DNA of 64,000 nt from Flavobacterium alvei (GTDB taxonomy: Bacteria; Bacteroidota; Bacteroidia; Flavobacteriales; Flavobacteriaceae). The notes under the pieces were generated by a model. The model searched no databases and had not been told where the DNA came from. It saw only the letters and a program-made list of their open reading frames with translations. The DNA lies in the NCBI RefSeq assembly GCF_002920895.1, contig NZ_PQVG01000003.1, forward strand, positions 1-64,000, read 5' to 3'. Shown piece after piece: positions 35,307-44,141 of the stretch. A program made the translations under genes and the position numbers. Each line of letters starts with the position of its first letter. The stretch's first letter is position 1.

Positions 35307-36248
35307 ATGATAAAAAGAATTTCCCTCGGATTGCTGATTCTAGCACTTTCTACTTCTTGTGTTTCCAAGAAAATATACAATGATTTAGAAAGCAAATATG
35401 CCGATTTGAAGAAAGAAAATAAAAGTATTTCTGAAGAAAATGAAGAGCTGAAAAAAGCAAAAAGCCAACTCGAATTGGATCAAGCAGCCACAAAAAAAGA
35501 ATTAGAAAAAGTAAAAGCAGAACGCGATAAAGTGCAAGCCGATTATGCCGCTTTAAACAAAAAAATGGATGTTTTGAAAGATTCGTACGCCGCTTTGGAA
35601 AAAAACAGCGATGAATCTTTGAAAGCCAATATGGCCAAAAATCGTCAATTATTAGAACAATTGGCTGCCAAAGAAAAAGCATTGGCATTGGAACAAGAAA
35701 AATTAGATAAAAATGCGAAACGTTTGCAAGAATTAGAAGATTTGATTGCTGCCAAAGAAGCGAGTATGCGAAAACTAAAAGAAACCCTTTCGAAAGCTTT
35801 GAATGGATTTGAAGGAAAAGGATTGACAGTCGAGCAAAAAAACGGAAAAGTATATGTTTCTATGGAAAACAAACTCTTGTTTAATTCAGGAAGTTGGGCT
35901 GTAGGATCTGAAGGAAAAAAAGCCGTTGTTGAGGTCGGAAAAGTATTGGGCGACAATCCAGATATTTCAGTTTTGATTGAAGGTCATACCGATGATGTTC
36001 CTTATGGAGGTTCAGGACCCATTGCCGATAACTGGGATTTATCGACCAAAAGAGCTACCGCAATTGTTGGTATTTTAAGCGAAAACAAGGCTATTAACAA
36101 ACGAAATTTAACAGCTGCTGGTCGTGGCGAATTTTCTCCTTTGGCCAGCAATGCCACTCCAGAAGGAAAAGCCAAAAACCGTAGAATCGAAATTATTTTG
36201 ACTCCAAGATTAGACGAAATCGCCGAAATGTTGAAGGAGATCAATTAA
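35307..36248 (+). CDS. OmpA-family peptidoglycan-binding lipoprotein
   Basis: A 313-residue protein: lipoprotein signal (SLGLLILALSTSCVSKK, acylated Cys18), a long coiled coil (about 25-165, heptads rich in Lys/Glu/Leu/Ala), then an OmpA-like domain (about 185-300) with VLIEGHTDDVPYGGSG, NWDLSTKRATAIVGIL and GRGEFSPLASNATPEGKAKNRRIEIILTP. The arrangement fits an outer-membrane lipoprotein that holds peptidoglycan across the periplasm. Only weak inverted repeats follow; the next strong terminator is at 36909, beyond the orphan cassette. Confidence 0.9.
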   Translation: MIKRISLGLLILALSTSCVSKKIYNDLESKYADLKKENKSISEENEELKKAKSQLELDQAATKKELEKVKAERDKVQADYAALNKKMDVLKDSYAALEKNSDESLKANMAKNRQLLEQLAAKEKALALEQEKLDKNAKRLQELEDLIAAKEASMRKLKETLSKALNGFEGKGLTVEQKNGKVYVSMENKLLFNSGSWAVGSEGKKAVVEVGKVLGDNPDISVLIEGHTDDVPYGGSGPIADNWDLSTKRATAIVGILSENKAINKRNLTAAGRGEFSPLASNATPEGKAKNRRIEIILTPRLDEIAEMLKEIN

Positions 36249-36258
36249 GAAATCTAGT

Positions 36259-36285
36259 TTTGTCAAAGTTTTAAACTTTGACAAA
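36259..36285. repeat. palindrome, left twin of 36863-36897
   Basis: Thirteen-base arms TTTGTCAAAGTTT face each other perfectly around one T. It lies 7 bp before the boundary box at 36293. Its twin lies 7 bp after the other box. Confidence 0.75.
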
Positions 36286-36292
36286 TCGCACT

Positions 36293-36310
36293 GTTGGCGG
36301 TAATAGTACC
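36293..36310 (+). repeat. cassette boundary box, 5' side of orphan at 36334
   Basis: GTTGGCGGTAATAGTACC. It matches the corresponding box of the orphan at 2462 (gene strand GTTAGCAGTAATAAT) and is an imperfect inverse of 36839-36855. It ends 23 bp before the ATG. Confidence 0.55.
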
Positions 36311-36333
36311 ACAAATCACGCGAAAAAAATAAA

Positions 36334-36837
36334 ATGAAACAATTGATTATAATATTCGCTTTTCTTTTTTTTCCAAATTACTATTTATTTGGACAGAAAT
36401 TTGTACTAAAGAATGAAAAGATAATTTATTCTTTCCAAACTAACAATGGAAAGGTAATGACTCTTTGTAGTGATAAAACGGGAAAGTACATTGTCTATCG
36501 ATTTGGAACAAAGAATAACATTGAATTAGAATACCCAAACACCAAAGACAAATCGAGTTGGAACAAATTTGAATATTCTTATTGGCTAAGAGGTGGAGGA
36601 ATAGAAAACGAAGGTATTGATCTTAATTATGTTGCATTTACAATTGAAAAAACTAAATATGTAATCTATGACACTTATTTTGCTAATGGTGAAAAATATG
36701 AAGTTGGAATTAGAGTTATTGACTTATCTAACAATAAAACTTTAAAAATTATTGGAAAAGGAAAAACTCAAAAAGGAACTTTAGTAGACTTCAGGTTTGA
36801 TAAATCAATAAAAGAAGGTGAAGAACTTTATGATTAA
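36334..36837 (+). CDS. orphan secreted protein, function unknown
   Basis: A 167-residue protein with a signal peptide (MKQLIIIFAFLFFPNYYLFGQ). The rest is a beta-rich, lysine-rich sequence (KYIVYRFGTKNNIELEYPN, YWLRGGGIENEGIDLNYVAFTIEK) with no known domain. It lies between the OmpA gene and the aldo/keto reductase, but enclosed by boundary boxes and twin palindromes, so it looks like an insertion into that spacer. AT-rich like the other orphans. Confidence 0.72.
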   Translation: MKQLIIIFAFLFFPNYYLFGQKFVLKNEKIIYSFQTNNGKVMTLCSDKTGKYIVYRFGTKNNIELEYPNTKDKSSWNKFEYSYWLRGGGIENEGIDLNYVAFTIEKTKYVIYDTYFANGEKYEVGIRVIDLSNNKTLKIIGKGKTQKGTLVDFRFDKSIKEGEELYD

Positions 36838-36838
36838 A

Positions 36839-36855
36839 ACTACTACTACCAGAAC
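36839..36855 (-). repeat. cassette boundary box, 3' side of orphan at 36334
   Basis: ACTACTACTACCAGAAC begins 2 bp after the stop codon. On the opposite strand it reads GTTCTGGTAGTAGTAGT, an imperfect match to 36293-36310 and to 2446-2460. Confidence 0.5.
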
Positions 36856-36862
36856 GTTATTA

Positions 36863-36897
36863 GAGCTTTGTCAAAGTTTCAAACTTTGACAAAGCTC
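36863..36897. repeat. palindrome, right twin of 36259-36285
   Basis: Perfect 17-base arms (GAGCTTTGTCAAAGTTT) around one C. The inner 13 bases of each arm are identical to those of the left twin. It begins 7 bp after the boundary box. Confidence 0.75.
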
Positions 36898-36908
36898 ATA
36901 AAAGAAAT

Positions 36909-36939
36909 AAGGTTCAGCGTTTTTCTCTGAACCTTTTTC
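36909..36939 (+). terminator. intrinsic terminator, probably originally of the OmpA gene
   Basis: Arms AAGGTTCAG and CTGAACCTT with a T-rich loop and a following T run. Because the cassette ends at 36855-36897, the terminator likely belonged to the OmpA lipoprotein gene before insertion (inference). Confidence 0.65.
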
Positions 36940-36980
36940 ATTGGAAATTCATTCGTATATTTGAGCATAAATTTTTAAAA

Positions 36981-38018
36981 ATGAAATACACTACTTTACC
37001 CAATACCGACATAAAAATTAGCAAAACTTGCCTTGGTACAATGACTTTTGGTCAACAAAATACCGAAGCTGAGGGTCACGCTCAAATGGATTATGCACTC
37101 GAAAAAGGAATCAATTTTTTTGACACTGCCGAAATGTATTCGGTTCCAGGACGCAAAGAAACTTACGGAAGTACTGAGAAAATCCTTGGAACTTGGTTCA
37201 AAAAATCAGGAAAAAGAGAAGAAATTTTTCTTGCTTCTAAAATTGCTGGACCCAATCCTGGCTTGGCTTACATTCGAGAAAATATGGATTTTTCTCCAGA
37301 AAGTATTGCCTTGTCCATTGACAAAAGTTTGACTCGCTTGCAAACCGATTATATCGATTTGTACCAATTGCATTGGCCAGAACGCAAAGCCAATTTCTTT
37401 GGACAGCGTGGTTTTAAAGTGCAAAACGATGCTTGGGAAGATAATATTCATTCGGTTTTAGAAACCTTGGAAAGTTTTATCAAACAAGGAAAAATCAACC
37501 ACATCGGACTTTCGAACGAAACACCTTGGGGGATTATGCGTTTTTTGCAAGAAAGCAAATACAATAATTTACCTAGAATTAAAACCGTTCAAAATCCGTA
37601 TTCGTTGTTAAACCGATCTTTCGAAGTAGGTAATGCCGAAGTTTGTTGGAGGGAAAATGTGGGATTGTTGGCTTATTCGCCAATGGGTTTTGGAGTTTTG
37701 TCTGGAAAATTTTTGTCTGGCGAAAGTCATCCGAATGCGAGAATCAAATTATTTCCACAATTTGCCCGATACAACAGCGCACAATCTGCCGAAGCTACCA
37801 GATTGTATAATGAAGTTGCCCAGAAAAATGGCTTGAGTTTAACTGAATTGTCTTTGGCATTTGTAAACCAACAAGCTTTTGTGACCAGCACCATTATTGG
37901 CGCGACAACGATGGAACAATTAAAAGAAAACATTGCAGCAATTGATGTTGTGTTGTCGGATGAAATCTTAAAGGAAATCGATGCGGTTCAGGCCGTGATT
38001 CCTGATCCTGCGCCTTAG
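36981..38018 (+). CDS. aldo/keto reductase (Tas-like)
   Basis: A 345-residue NADPH-dependent reductase, close in layout to E. coli Tas: MKYTTLPNTDIKISKTCLGTMTFGQQNTE, catalytic D and Y in INFFDTAEMYSVPGRKETYGSTE, K in ASKIAGPNP, and H in YQLHWPERKANFFGQRGF. TIM-barrel fold, cytoplasmic. The physiological substrate is unknown. TATATTTG at 36956 is a plausible -7 box. A strong hairpin terminator follows at 38051. Confidence 0.9.
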   Translation: MKYTTLPNTDIKISKTCLGTMTFGQQNTEAEGHAQMDYALEKGINFFDTAEMYSVPGRKETYGSTEKILGTWFKKSGKREEIFLASKIAGPNPGLAYIRENMDFSPESIALSIDKSLTRLQTDYIDLYQLHWPERKANFFGQRGFKVQNDAWEDNIHSVLETLESFIKQGKINHIGLSNETPWGIMRFLQESKYNNLPRIKTVQNPYSLLNRSFEVGNAEVCWRENVGLLAYSPMGFGVLSGKFLSGESHPNARIKLFPQFARYNSAQSAEATRLYNEVAQKNGLSLTELSLAFVNQQAFVTSTIIGATTMEQLKENIAAIDVVLSDEILKEIDAVQAVIPDPAP

Positions 38019-38050
38019 TTTTTTAAACACAAAGGGCACAAAGAAGGCAC

Positions 38051-38094
38051 AAAGTCCACAAAGAAAATTATTTTTCTTTGTGGACTTTTTTAAT
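38051..38094. terminator. strong hairpin terminator within CACAAAG word repeats
   Basis: Perfect 17-base arms (AAAGTCCACAAAGAAAA) with a four-base loop and trailing T run, ending the aldo/keto reductase. The preceding 38024-38050 is a run of CACAAAG words, and the following 38098-38145 has ATCTGTGT words, the same degenerate style as other spacers. Confidence 0.8.
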
Positions 38095-38151
38095 TTCTAT
38101 CTGTGTAAATCCGTTTCAATCTGTGTCATCTGTGTCCAAAAAAGCAAAGAA

Positions 38152-40113
38152 TCAAAATTCAAAAGGTGTCTCTACCGCCAAAGAATCTGCTGGAACAGAA
38201 TCTTGTACTTTTAAATTCAAAAGCGAATGGGCATTTCCTGTAAGTTGCAACGGGATAGATTGTCCGATGGTGTCTTCGGCGGTCAGAATTCCTCTTCGCA
38301 ACATCAAATTGCTTAGGAATTTTTGCTGTTGGTTAGCAAAAGATTTTAAGTTGCCTTCGTTGTCAAATTGCCACATAAATTTCTTTGGTTTTGGAACAAT
38401 CGTGGCTAGAAATAAACATTCTTTTAGGGTTAAATCGGCTGGTGTTTTTTGGAAATAAAAATGGGCTGCTTCGCCAATGCCATAGACATCAGGTCCCCAT
38501 TCGATAATGTTGAAATAGACTTCTAGCATTCTTTCTTTGCTGGCGATTCTATTATTTTCAAGAATGTAAACCAAGAGGATTTCTTCTAGTTTTCGAGAAA
38601 GGGTTTTTTCGCGGGTAAGAAATACGTTTTTGATTAATTGCATACTGATGGTACTAGCCCCACGAGAGAATTTCTTGGTGCGAATATTTTTAAGAATCGA
38701 TTGTTTGAAGGCTTCGTTGATAAAACCACGATGCGAGAAAAAAGAAGGGTCTTCAGAAGTTAAAACGCATTTTTGCAAATAAGGCGATATTTGATCCAAA
38801 GGCGTATAATTGGGATTTTCAACTCCTACCAAAACGGGTCGCTGCAATACATTTTGAATGATGGCTCGATACACAAATTCGCCGTTGAGTTTGTTCAGGT
38901 TGGCTTCACCATATTTGGTGATTTTCAGGTTTTCTTTCTTGAGTTTACTGTCAAAAACCAATCGATTTGGCTTGTTTTTGTTGAACATAAAGTCGAGATT
39001 GTACTCGAAATTGCCTTCGGCTTCCATTCCCTGAAAATGCGTGAACAAACCATCGGGAAGCGACACAATAAAATCCTGCGCTTTCATTTTTGGAATGGCT
39101 ACTTTGAGTTTGTAAATCGTGTCTTCCTCAGTTTCATAAGCCAAATAAGGATGGAATTTTATTTTGTTGAATTGCACTGTAGAACTACTGTCAATAGAAA
39201 TAAAATCGGAACCCAACAAGAATCGATAATCGAATTTTGCGTTTTTGATTACCACGTCTTTGCTGGCAATTTTCTTGTGGTTAATCATCAAATTGGCAAT
39301 AGAAGCAAAGCCGTCAATATGCAATTCGCCACCTGATTTGTCTATGTTTTGAACGTTCAACCGAATGGAATCGAAACTCGATTTCAATCCGAATCGTTCG
39401 CCTAGGTAAGGCAATTTGATAGCACCCGTATCGATATTAACAATTCGAATATCGGCCGTTTTATTTCTTGGATCGGCAAAACCTGCAATTCGAATTTGTT
39501 GTATAAAAGCTTTGGTTGCGACTTGAACAGAAGTTTCCAATTGCTTGTTTGCTAATCGCAGTTTTTGAAAATTAATTGTTGTTTTTCTGCCGTTGTCATC
39601 CAATTTGAACGAAAGATTTTCCACTTTCATATCCGTTGGAATCAGATTCAATACTTTCGAAATGATGCGATAGCCTAATTTGGCGTAATCTCTTTTTTCG
39701 TTGGTATTGCTAGCGGTTTCATCTTTTTTCAGAAAAGCATCAAAATTGCGTCCTTTTTTGTTTTTGACTAATTGTACATAACCATTTTCGATTTCTAAGG
39801 TTCCCAATTGTACATCGCCCACCAACAATCGCCATAAATTGACACTGGTTTTCATTTTATGGATGTTGAAAAGCGTATCGGCATTTTTGGGAGCCAAAAC
39901 AATATCTGAAAAACTCAAACCCGATAGTCCCACAAAAGAAGCCTCTTTTACAGAAAAATCACTGTCGTATTCGCTTGCCATTTTAAAGGAAACCTTGGCG
40001 ATGGTTTGTTTTAATAAGGCATCACGAAAAACAAAAAGAGCAATAATAAGCAGGGCAAAAGTTGCTGCTATTATTTTTAAAGTTAGAAATATTTTTTGTT
40101 TTCGCGTTTTCAT
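38152..40113 (-). CDS. GT51 peptidoglycan glycosyltransferase with AsmA-like N-terminal half
   Basis: A 653-residue membrane protein: one TM segment (about 8-27), an AsmA-like beta-rich region (about 40-400), and a glycosyltransferase 51 domain (about 420-600) with the catalytic glutamate in LTSEDPSFFSHRGF and the motifs RGASTISMQLIKNVFLTREKTLSRKLEEIL and GIGEAAHFYFQKTPADLTLKE. No transpeptidase domain follows, so it is a monofunctional glycan polymerase of periplasmic peptidoglycan. The fusion with an AsmA-like part is typical of Bacteroidota. It follows radA by 21 bp. Confidence 0.85.
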   Translation of the reverse strand: MKTRKQKIFLTLKIIAATFALLIIALFVFRDALLKQTIAKVSFKMASEYDSDFSVKEASFVGLSGLSFSDIVLAPKNADTLFNIHKMKTSVNLWRLLVGDVQLGTLEIENGYVQLVKNKKGRNFDAFLKKDETASNTNEKRDYAKLGYRIISKVLNLIPTDMKVENLSFKLDDNGRKTTINFQKLRLANKQLETSVQVATKAFIQQIRIAGFADPRNKTADIRIVNIDTGAIKLPYLGERFGLKSSFDSIRLNVQNIDKSGGELHIDGFASIANLMINHKKIASKDVVIKNAKFDYRFLLGSDFISIDSSSTVQFNKIKFHPYLAYETEEDTIYKLKVAIPKMKAQDFIVSLPDGLFTHFQGMEAEGNFEYNLDFMFNKNKPNRLVFDSKLKKENLKITKYGEANLNKLNGEFVYRAIIQNVLQRPVLVGVENPNYTPLDQISPYLQKCVLTSEDPSFFSHRGFINEAFKQSILKNIRTKKFSRGASTISMQLIKNVFLTREKTLSRKLEEILLVYILENNRIASKERMLEVYFNIIEWGPDVYGIGEAAHFYFQKTPADLTLKECLFLATIVPKPKKFMWQFDNEGNLKSFANQQQKFLSNLMLRRGILTAEDTIGQSIPLQLTGNAHSLLNLKVQDSVPADSLAVETPFEF

Positions 40114-40134
40114 AATTTTAAAATACTTCTTGTT

Positions 40135-41496
40135 TTACCCAAATAATTCACTCGCCACATCTTCAATCTTCGCCACCAATCTGATTTGGATTCCTGTATT
40201 TTTCAAGGCAATCTTATTGTATTTGGATACAAAAATGGTCGAAAATCCTAGTTTTTCGGCTTCTTGAATGCGTTGATCGACACGGTTTACAGGACGAATT
40301 TCACCTGACAGACCCACTTCGCCAGCAAAACAAAAATCTTTGTTTACGGGAATATCTTCATTCGAGGATAAAATGGCGGCAACAACTGCCAAATCAATCG
40401 CAGGATCATCCACCGAGATTCCGCCTGTAACATTCAGGAAAACGTCTTTGGCTCCCAAACGAAAGCCAGCACGTTTTTCTAATACGGCCAAAATCATATT
40501 CAACCTTTTTGCGTTGTAACCCGTGGTGCTGCGTTGCGGTGTTCCATAAACTGCCGTGCTGACCAAGGATTGAATCTCGATCATCAACGGACGCATTCCT
40601 TCGAGAGTTGTAGCTATTGCTGTCCCCGAAAGTTCTTCGTCTTTGTGCGAAATCAATATCTCGGAAGGGTTCGAAACTTCTCGTAAACCGCTGCCTAGCA
40701 TTTCATAAATTCCGATTTCGGCGGTAGAGCCAAAACGGTTTTTGTGCGAACGCAAAATGCGATATACGTGATTTCTGTCGCCTTCAAACTGCAAAACCGT
40801 ATCGACCATATGTTCCAAAATTTTGGGTCCAGCAATAGTTCCGTCTTTGGTAATATGACCAATTAAAATTACTGGAATATTGGTTTCTTTGGCAAATTTG
40901 ATCAATTCGGCAGTCGTTTCTCGAATTTGCGAAATACTTCCCGGAGTCGATTCGATATAATCGGTATGAAGGGTCTGGATGGAATCGATAATCACGATTT
41001 CGGGTTCAATCGCTTCAATTTGTTTGAAGATATTTTGGGTTTTGGTTTCGGTTAGAATGTAGCAATTGTCTCCGTTTGGCGTGATTCTTTCGGCACGCAT
41101 TTTAATTTGTTTTTGGCTTTCTTCGCCCGAAACGTATAAGGTTTTATAAGGTAATTTTAAAGAAATTTGGAGCAGAAGCGTGCTTTTCCCGATGCCAGGT
41201 TCGCCACCCAAAAGGATTAATGAACCTGGAACAATTCCTCCACCCAATACACGATTGAGTTCGCCGTCGGTGGTGTTCATTCGGATTTCCTCGGCAGAAT
41301 CAATTTCGTTTATTCGCAAGGGTTTTGGTGCTTTGGAATTAGAAGTCGATTCGCTTTTCCAAGCTACTTTTTCCTCTTTTTGAATAATTTCCTCGGCTAT
41401 CGTGTTCCATTCTTTACAAGAATTGCATTGGCCTTGCCATTTCGAATATTGAGCGCCACAATTCTGGCAAAAAAAAGAAGTTTTTACTTTAGACAT
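40135..41496 (-). CDS. radA: DNA repair protein RadA
   Basis: A 453-residue protein of the RadA/Sms family: N-terminal zinc finger (C10, C13, C24, C27), Walker A GGEPGIGKST (about 98-107), the RadA-specific KNRFG motif (HKNRFGSTAEIG), and the C-terminal Lon-like domain (LGAKDVFLNVTGGISVDDPAIDLAVVAAILSSN). It drives branch migration during recombination. Its end is 21 bp from the GT51 gene, and its start lies 2 bp from the upstream gene's stop, so the three are an operon. Confidence 0.96.
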   Translation of the reverse strand: MSKVKTSFFCQNCGAQYSKWQGQCNSCKEWNTIAEEIIQKEEKVAWKSESTSNSKAPKPLRINEIDSAEEIRMNTTDGELNRVLGGGIVPGSLILLGGEPGIGKSTLLLQISLKLPYKTLYVSGEESQKQIKMRAERITPNGDNCYILTETKTQNIFKQIEAIEPEIVIIDSIQTLHTDYIESTPGSISQIRETTAELIKFAKETNIPVILIGHITKDGTIAGPKILEHMVDTVLQFEGDRNHVYRILRSHKNRFGSTAEIGIYEMLGSGLREVSNPSEILISHKDEELSGTAIATTLEGMRPLMIEIQSLVSTAVYGTPQRSTTGYNAKRLNMILAVLEKRAGFRLGAKDVFLNVTGGISVDDPAIDLAVVAAILSSNEDIPVNKDFCFAGEVGLSGEIRPVNRVDQRIQEAEKLGFSTIFVSKYNKIALKNTGIQIRLVAKIEDVASELFG

Positions 41497-41498
41497 TC

Positions 41499-42647
41499 TT
41501 ATTTTTTTGTGGTTAGACTTTGCATTTCATCAAATTTTTCCATCATCATATCTTTTGTTAAATCGCCAATTTCTTCTAATTGCGAAGCTTTTTGATAGCT
41601 TTTTGCTGCTCGTTTTGCATCTCCATTTTTTTCATACATTAATCCTAATTCATAATCGGACAGCATTGATTTCGGGTAATTTTTTCCTGCAATTTCAGCT
41701 AATTTTTCTAATTCAGAATAGGATTTGTTCTTTAGAATTGCAGCTTCTATGGCTTTAAAATCGGATAGTCGCACAGGAATTTTAAGACCTAATGTTTTTG
41801 TGATTAAGTCATATTTGTCAGTTAAATACTTGGTTTGGTCATTTGGAAGAATTACAATTTTTCCTGAAAATTCGGTCATAGAAATGGGTTTGTAACAGTC
41901 GAAAATTTGGTACAAAGCATTTGGTATGGAATGCAAAACCGAAGAGTAATGAGAGGCACCTTTGAAGGAGTCATATTTGTAATTAATCAAAGGATTGTTG
42001 GCGGTTTTGATATTTGTATCGAGTTTATTTACCGATTCTAAAATGTCTTTTATGTCGCCGTCGCCAGTAGATTGATAGTAGAAAAGAGGCTGTTTTAATG
42101 CCGCAAATCGTTCTGGAATTCGGGTATCCATTTCAGGTACAAGTTCTGGGCTTAATGAAATGTAGGCATTAAATACCGAATAATCTTTAAAAAGGAAAAA
42201 GTTCAAATAACCTGCTGTTGTGTCGTGTCCGGCAATGATTCTAAAGGGAGCAACACGGTATTTTTTTTCAATATAAGGAAGCAATTCACCACCAATAAAA
42301 GCGAAGAAATTTGCGCCTTTTCCAGAAGGTAAGCCGTTTCCATCATCATAATTACTATCGTCTATTCGTTCTTCATTTGTGTTTTGGTTAATTCCAACGA
42401 TGATAGTTTCGGGCATATCTTCCCAATAGGCACCATAATTTAAAGCGCCATAAAACGGGTCGAACAAGTAATCGCCGTCAAGCAAAACGAGTATTGGATA
42501 TTTTTTATTTGGGTTTTTTTCGTAGGAATCGGGTAGTCCAATAGTGATTTGTCTGCTTTCGCCTAATTGAGTTGAAACGAATGTTTCGGTCGTTTTTTGC
42601 GAAAAAACAGGGATTGAAAAAAACAAAAATAGTAGTAACTGTTTCAT
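41499..42647 (-). CDS. secreted alpha/beta-hydrolase-fold protein with replaced nucleophile serine
   Basis: A 382-residue protein with a signal peptide (MKQLLLFLFFSIPVFSQ). The fold is that of the esterase D/IroE family: TFVSTQLGESRQITIGLPDSYEKNPNKKYPILVLLDGD, then IAGHDTTAGYLNFFLF, where GHSxGG is normal. Here D142 stands at the place of the catalytic serine (G140-H-D-T-T-A-G146). The C-terminal part (about 300-380) has TPR-like helices. So it may be non-catalytic or use a different nucleophile. It is joined to radA by a 2-bp gap. Confidence 0.78.
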   Translation of the reverse strand: MKQLLLFLFFSIPVFSQKTTETFVSTQLGESRQITIGLPDSYEKNPNKKYPILVLLDGDYLFDPFYGALNYGAYWEDMPETIIVGINQNTNEERIDDSNYDDGNGLPSGKGANFFAFIGGELLPYIEKKYRVAPFRIIAGHDTTAGYLNFFLFKDYSVFNAYISLSPELVPEMDTRIPERFAALKQPLFYYQSTGDGDIKDILESVNKLDTNIKTANNPLINYKYDSFKGASHYSSVLHSIPNALYQIFDCYKPISMTEFSGKIVILPNDQTKYLTDKYDLITKTLGLKIPVRLSDFKAIEAAILKNKSYSELEKLAEIAGKNYPKSMLSDYELGLMYEKNGDAKRAAKSYQKASQLEEIGDLTKDMMMEKFDEMQSLTTKK

Positions 42648-42819
42648 AATTTCTGGGGTTTAGGAAATTAATTTCTTTCGAATTTTTAGGGGTCGAAAAG
42701 AGCAGCAATATACTATTTTTTTAGTTGCTTTTTTAAAAAGTAAACTATCTAAAAAGCGAATATATCCAAAATATTCAAGCAAGAAAAGGATTGAAAACAG
42801 GTGGATAGATAAAGGGTTT

Positions 42820-43170
42820 TTATGTCAACGAATTGTCCTTTTCATTGGGGAAAATAATCCAAGGTTTGAAAGTTTTGGCTTCTTCAAAATCTAAAGTTGC
42901 ATAGGAAATGATAATAATGATATCGTCTTTTTGTACTTTTCTGGCAGCGGGACCATTAAGAGTTATTTCGCCCGAATTTTTCTCGCCTTTGATGGCATAA
43001 GTTTCAAGTCGTTCGCCATTATTGATGTTTACAATGGATACTTTTTCGCCTTCGATAAGGTTTGAAGCCTCCATTAATGCTTCGTCAATAGTGATGCTGC
43101 CGATATAATTTAAATCGGCTCCAGTGACTTTTACACGGTGTATTTTTGATTTTACTACTTGTATTTGCAT
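42820..43170 (-). CDS. panD: aspartate 1-decarboxylase
   Basis: A 116-residue protein (the usual length) that makes beta-alanine for pantothenate. It matures by self-cleavage between G24 and S25 (YIGSITID), where the new pyruvoyl group forms. [16 protein letters not shown] and [25 protein letters not shown] are typical. It follows panC by 14 bp and is clearly cotranscribed. The spacer 42648-42819 holds only AT-rich sequence. Confidence 0.96.
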   Translation of the reverse strand: MQIQVVKSKIHRVKVTGADLNYIGSITIDEALMEASNLIEGEKVSIVNINNGERLETYAIKGEKNSGEITLNGPAARKVQKDDIIIIISYATLDFEEAKTFKPWIIFPNEKDNSLT

Positions 43171-43184
43171 GTCGCAAAAGTAAA

Positions 43185-44033
43185 TTAATTTAATGAAATG
43201 GTATCAATCAATCGGATATTATTAACAAATACGGCTATAAAAGCACGGTAATTCTTGTTTTTATTTTTTCTTAAACAAGGCAAAAGAGTTGCTTCATCGG
43301 CAATTTGAAAATATTCTAAAGTAAAAGTAGGGTTATTTCCGAATGATTTTTGAACATAATCAGTTGCGATTTTGGCGTTATATTTTTGAAATTTTTCTTT
43401 AGATTCAATTAATGTTTTAAAAATAATTGAAGCTTCTTGTTTTTCTTTTGGAGTTAAAAGAGCATTTCTAGAACTCATTGCCAGTTGGTTTGGTTCTCTA
43501 AATATTGGACAACCAACAATAGTAACATTCATTTTGTTTTTGGCAACCATCTTTTTTACAATTTGCAATTGTTGAAAGTCTTTTTCGCCAAAATAAGCGT
43601 TTGTGGGCTCGACAATTTCAAAAAGACGTTTTACAATGGTGCCCACACCGTTGAAATGACCTGGTCTGAATTTTCCTTCCATTTGATTTTCTAAACCGTC
43701 AAAATTGAAAGATTGAGAAATGGTTTGTCCTTCATAAATATCATCGGTTGTTGGGGCAAAAACAATAATTTCGGGGTTTAAAGTAGCTATTTTTTTGACG
43801 TCTTCTTCTAATGTTCTCGGATATTTTGCTAAGTCATCGGGATTATTAAATTGTGTGGGATTCACAAAAATACTCACCACAGTAATGTCATTATTTGATA
43901 TTGATTGTTGCATCAATGACAAATGACCTTGGTGTAAAGCACCCATTGTGGGTACAAAGCCTATCGAGGACTGATTTGTTTTAATAGATTTTAAAAAGTC
44001 TATTAAAGCAGCTTTTCCGTAGAAAATATGCAT
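43185..44033 (-). CDS. panC: pantothenate synthetase
   Basis: About 282 residues from the preferred ATG at 44033 ([10 protein letters not shown]); an ATG at 44063 adds ten residues. It condenses pantoate and beta-alanine using ATP. Family motifs [63 protein letters not shown] and SSRNALL are all there. With panD it forms the pantothenate pair, and the upstream divergent gene is the GT5-like gene. Confidence 0.95.
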   Translation of the reverse strand: MHIFYGKAALIDFLKSIKTNQSSIGFVPTMGALHQGHLSLMQQSISNNDITVVSIFVNPTQFNNPDDLAKYPRTLEEDVKKIATLNPEIIVFAPTTDDIYEGQTISQSFNFDGLENQMEGKFRPGHFNGVGTIVKRLFEIVEPTNAYFGEKDFQQLQIVKKMVAKNKMNVTIVGCPIFREPNQLAMSSRNALLTPKEKQEASIIFKTLIESKEKFQKYNAKIATDYVQKSFGNNPTFTLEYFQIADEATLLPCLRKNKNKNYRAFIAVFVNNIRLIDTISLN

Positions 44034-44095
44034 AGGTGTTTTATTGAAATAATTTGCAAACATAATATTTTAGTCGAGAACTGCATAAATTTTTG

Positions 44096-44103
44096 TAATT
44101 TTG
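44096..44103 (+). promoter_or_regulatory. Bacteroidota -7 promoter box for the GT5-like gene
   Basis: TAATTTTG fits TAnnTTTG and lies 38 bp before the ATG at 44142. No clear TTTG at the -33 distance is seen, so the call rests on the -7 box alone. Confidence 0.4.
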
Positions 44104-44141
44104 CATGGTTTTTATTGCCAATAAATTAAGTAATTTACAAT

